Assembly: GCA_030762175.1 (NCBI GenBank)
Contig: CM060846.1
Location: 181,572,541-181,636,540, forward strand
Source of the DNA: Metallyticus violacea
Taxonomy: Eukaryota; Arthropoda; Insecta; Mantodea; Metallyticidae
Length of the DNA stretch: 64,000 bases
Direction: 5' to 3'
Shown: one piece after another, positions 62,488 through 64,000 of the stretch
Layout: each line of letters starts with the position of its first letter
How positions within the stretch are numbered: the first letter of the stretch is position 1
Position numbers and translations under genes: made by a program
Notes under the pieces: generated by a model
What the model was told of the DNA's origin: nothing
Database searches by the model: none
What the model saw: the letters and a program-made list of their open reading frames with translations, nothing else

Positions 62488-62932
62488 TGTTGTCCTCCTC
62501 TGCAGTGCTGGATTTGAAACTCTTTGTTGAACATCTCAATTGCTTGTCCATCTGGATCGGCGGAGTTGAACATGGCAACAAACTCATCCATGGTGTACCC
62601 TCTGGCGCACACGTACAAGGCGTAGAGGCATGCGTATTGTCCGCACAGGTCGGAGAAAAGGTCTTGAAGTTTGCGATGATTATATGTGTATTGGGGAGTA
62701 TTTGCAGAAATGAAGTTTTTCAGGGGTTTTATAAAAGGAGGGAGACCGTAGGAATTAAAATACTACGAAGAAAACTTATTTTTGAATGTAACAGCTATCT
62801 GTTACAGCGTGGATCTAAATTAACGATAAATGTCGTTGGTTTGGTAAATTCTGCAGGAAGCATATCTGATGGATAAACTCCCATAAAATAAGGTATGCCT
62901 TTCAATGCATTTTCTATTTGCAAGGTATTCAT
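62427..62932 (-). pseudogene. Adenovirus-type cysteine protease of a Polinton, broken
   Basis: This protease family (adenain/Ulp1 fold) cleaves capsid precursors in adenoviruses and is a hallmark gene of Polintons. The likely start is the ATG at 62,932. The N-terminal GVYPSDMLP and TTFIVNLDP segments are family-like. The frame then breaks around 62,795-62,804, and the expected His-Trp of the active site is not readable. IAVTFKNK, an in-frame TAG (62,763-62,765) and FNSYGLPPF follow; the family acid before SxG is replaced by Asn (62,754-62,756). Further on, a Gln (62,664-62,666) stands seven residues before the nucleophile Cys of CGQYACLYALY (62,643-62,645), the spacing known in adenain. C-terminal RGYTMDEFVAMF follows. 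Inactive. Confidence 0.8.
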
Positions 62933-64000
62933 AATTAGAAATCTGTACATGACACAGTTGATGGCGTGTTTAAGCTTCTCTTTGAATCTTAGCTCTATTC
63001 GAATGTTTCCGTTGTTTAATAGAGAAGCGTGACCTTCGGAAGCGGCACTGTCTGGAGTCAAATCAAAGAGTAGCATGAAATGGCCTAATATATACATGTC
63101 GTGGGTGATCTGTATTCCACTGTTGGTATGATGTATGCCAGAACCAGAAAAGAGCATTTGATAGGCCAACGTTGATCCTTTTTCGTGAGAGGTATCGATG
63201 GAGAGACCTTCTGATGGAATCTGTTGCCCGTTTAAGTAAGTGGCAAAATGTGCCAAAGCATAATGCTTAAATTCGTAAGGGTTGGTGTCAAATGTTTCCG
63301 AAAAATTTGTATTTCCAGTTATGCCAAAAAGAAGTCTTTTGGGTAGGGGACCAAGCACAGCATTATCTATAGATATTGTGCTTTGTCCGGCTCCAAAAGT
63401 GAAGGATCTAACATCGACGCGTGTTATGTCGTACCTTGCACTGATCTTCTCTATAGCCTTGGAGTGTGCCAGTAAAATGCTTGGAGATGACTTCATTATT
63501 TTTCACATAGAGAGTGGCATCGAGAAACTGAAACCTGACTTTGGGATCTGCGCTTTCGCTCAGCAGGTAAAAAGATTCTTTTGCCTTTGTTAATTTAATT
63601 TGAATGTTAACACCGGGGAGCAGTAAAGTGGGCACATTGAAAATATCCCCATATAACTTACCATACATGACGATTTCCTTGGATGCTTTGCTCTTTTCAT
63701 ACAGTTCCTTCCAACCTAGATTTGAGTTTCCCGCTGCCAATGTATTATTTTTTGAGGCATCTTCTCCGGTTATTCCATTGAGAGCTGTGGCGATGTACCA
63801 GAAAGCGTTAGTGAGATGGCTTTTGGCTGCATCTTGACCGTACGTTAATAGCGTTTCTAGGTAGCTGCGATAATGGTAAAGATCTTCGGAAGGGGTGATG
63901 GATACTCCATTTAAATTCACGCTCAACTGGCTAAATAACGAATGAAGAAGTTTGTTAATTCCGGTCGTTTTATCTGCATCTCCCAAAGTTCTGCCATCTA
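62933..64000 (-). pseudogene. Major capsid protein (double jelly-roll) of a Polinton/adintovirus-like element, partial
   Basis: Recognised as the F54H12.2-type capsid protein that Polintons encode. It is open to the window edge, so the N-terminus lies outside. The first part (to about 63,497) has LLHSLFSQLSVNLNG, a YHYRSYLETLLTYG block and GDIFNVPTLLLPGVNIQI. A one-base shift near 63,497-63,503 moves the frame. It continues SPSILLAHSKAIEK, then FGITGNTNFSETFDTNPYEF, a YLNGQQIPSEGL block and GNIRIELRF. The C-terminus runs in frame, without a stop, into the protease start at 62,932, which suggests another small lesion at the capsid end. About 350 residues are visible. The role would be the main icosahedral shell protein. 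Confidence 0.85.

Noticed and set aside
62246..62876. Plus-strand frames across the Polinton block
   Set aside because: They are antisense shadows of the protease and neighbouring ORF.

Overview
The window looks like intergenic, repeat-rich nuclear DNA from an arthropod (insect or arachnid; I cannot place it further). It is strongly AT-rich, has many trinucleotide microsatellites, and holds no convincing host protein-coding gene, rRNA or genuine tRNA gene. Everything recognisable is mobile or formerly mobile DNA.

Layout. 1-15.3 kb: AT-rich DNA with tRNA-derived SINEs of two main families (here SINE-1 and SINE-2), a long TTC/CTA microsatellite, and a possible LTR-element start with a tRNA-Lys-type primer-binding site near 14.9 kb. 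15.3-18.1 kb: LINE copy A (minus, badly decayed). 18.1-25.2 kb: mostly empty, one SINE-1 with a target-site duplication. 25.2-28.8 kb: LINE copy B (minus, 5'-truncated, best RT/RNase H). 28.8-31.8 kb: empty apart from a minisatellite and a perfect 54-bp tandem duplication. 31.8-41.2 kb: a large imperfect inverted repeat whose arms flank a 4-kb spacer holding an internally deleted Tc1/mariner-type transposon and a rearranged SINE-1. 41.3-46.7 kb: LINE copy D (plus), end-to-end with a target-site duplication. 47.7-48.8 kb: LINE copy E, a short 5'-truncated insertion carrying two 3' ends. 48.8-57.5 kb: AT-rich DNA with four SINE-2 copies. 57.6-62.1 kb: LINE copy F (plus), with a SINE-1 inside ORF1 and no 3' end. 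62.2-64.0 kb: on the minus strand, a broken Polinton/Maverick (adintovirus-like) block with a major capsid protein, an adenovirus-type maturation protease and one unidentified ORF; it continues past the right edge.

How the parts relate. LINE copies A, B, D, E and F are one family: an I/Jockey-group non-LTR retrotransposon with ORF1 (three CCHC-type knuckles) and ORF2 (AP endonuclease, reverse transcriptase, RNase H, C-terminal Cys/His motif). All copies are dead, by different lesions. The LINE ends in a GGGCGC/GCGCCC stem-loop followed by an ATC-rich tail. SINE-1 ends in a stem-loop at the equivalent place with the same loop start (TGATGACCT) and a stem kept by paired changes among copies, which suggests that SINE-1 was mobilised by this LINE or a close relative. 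SINE-2 ends in a different hairpin and would need another partner. The Polinton relic is the most unusual item; the LINE/SINE 3'-end correspondence and the large inverted repeat come next.
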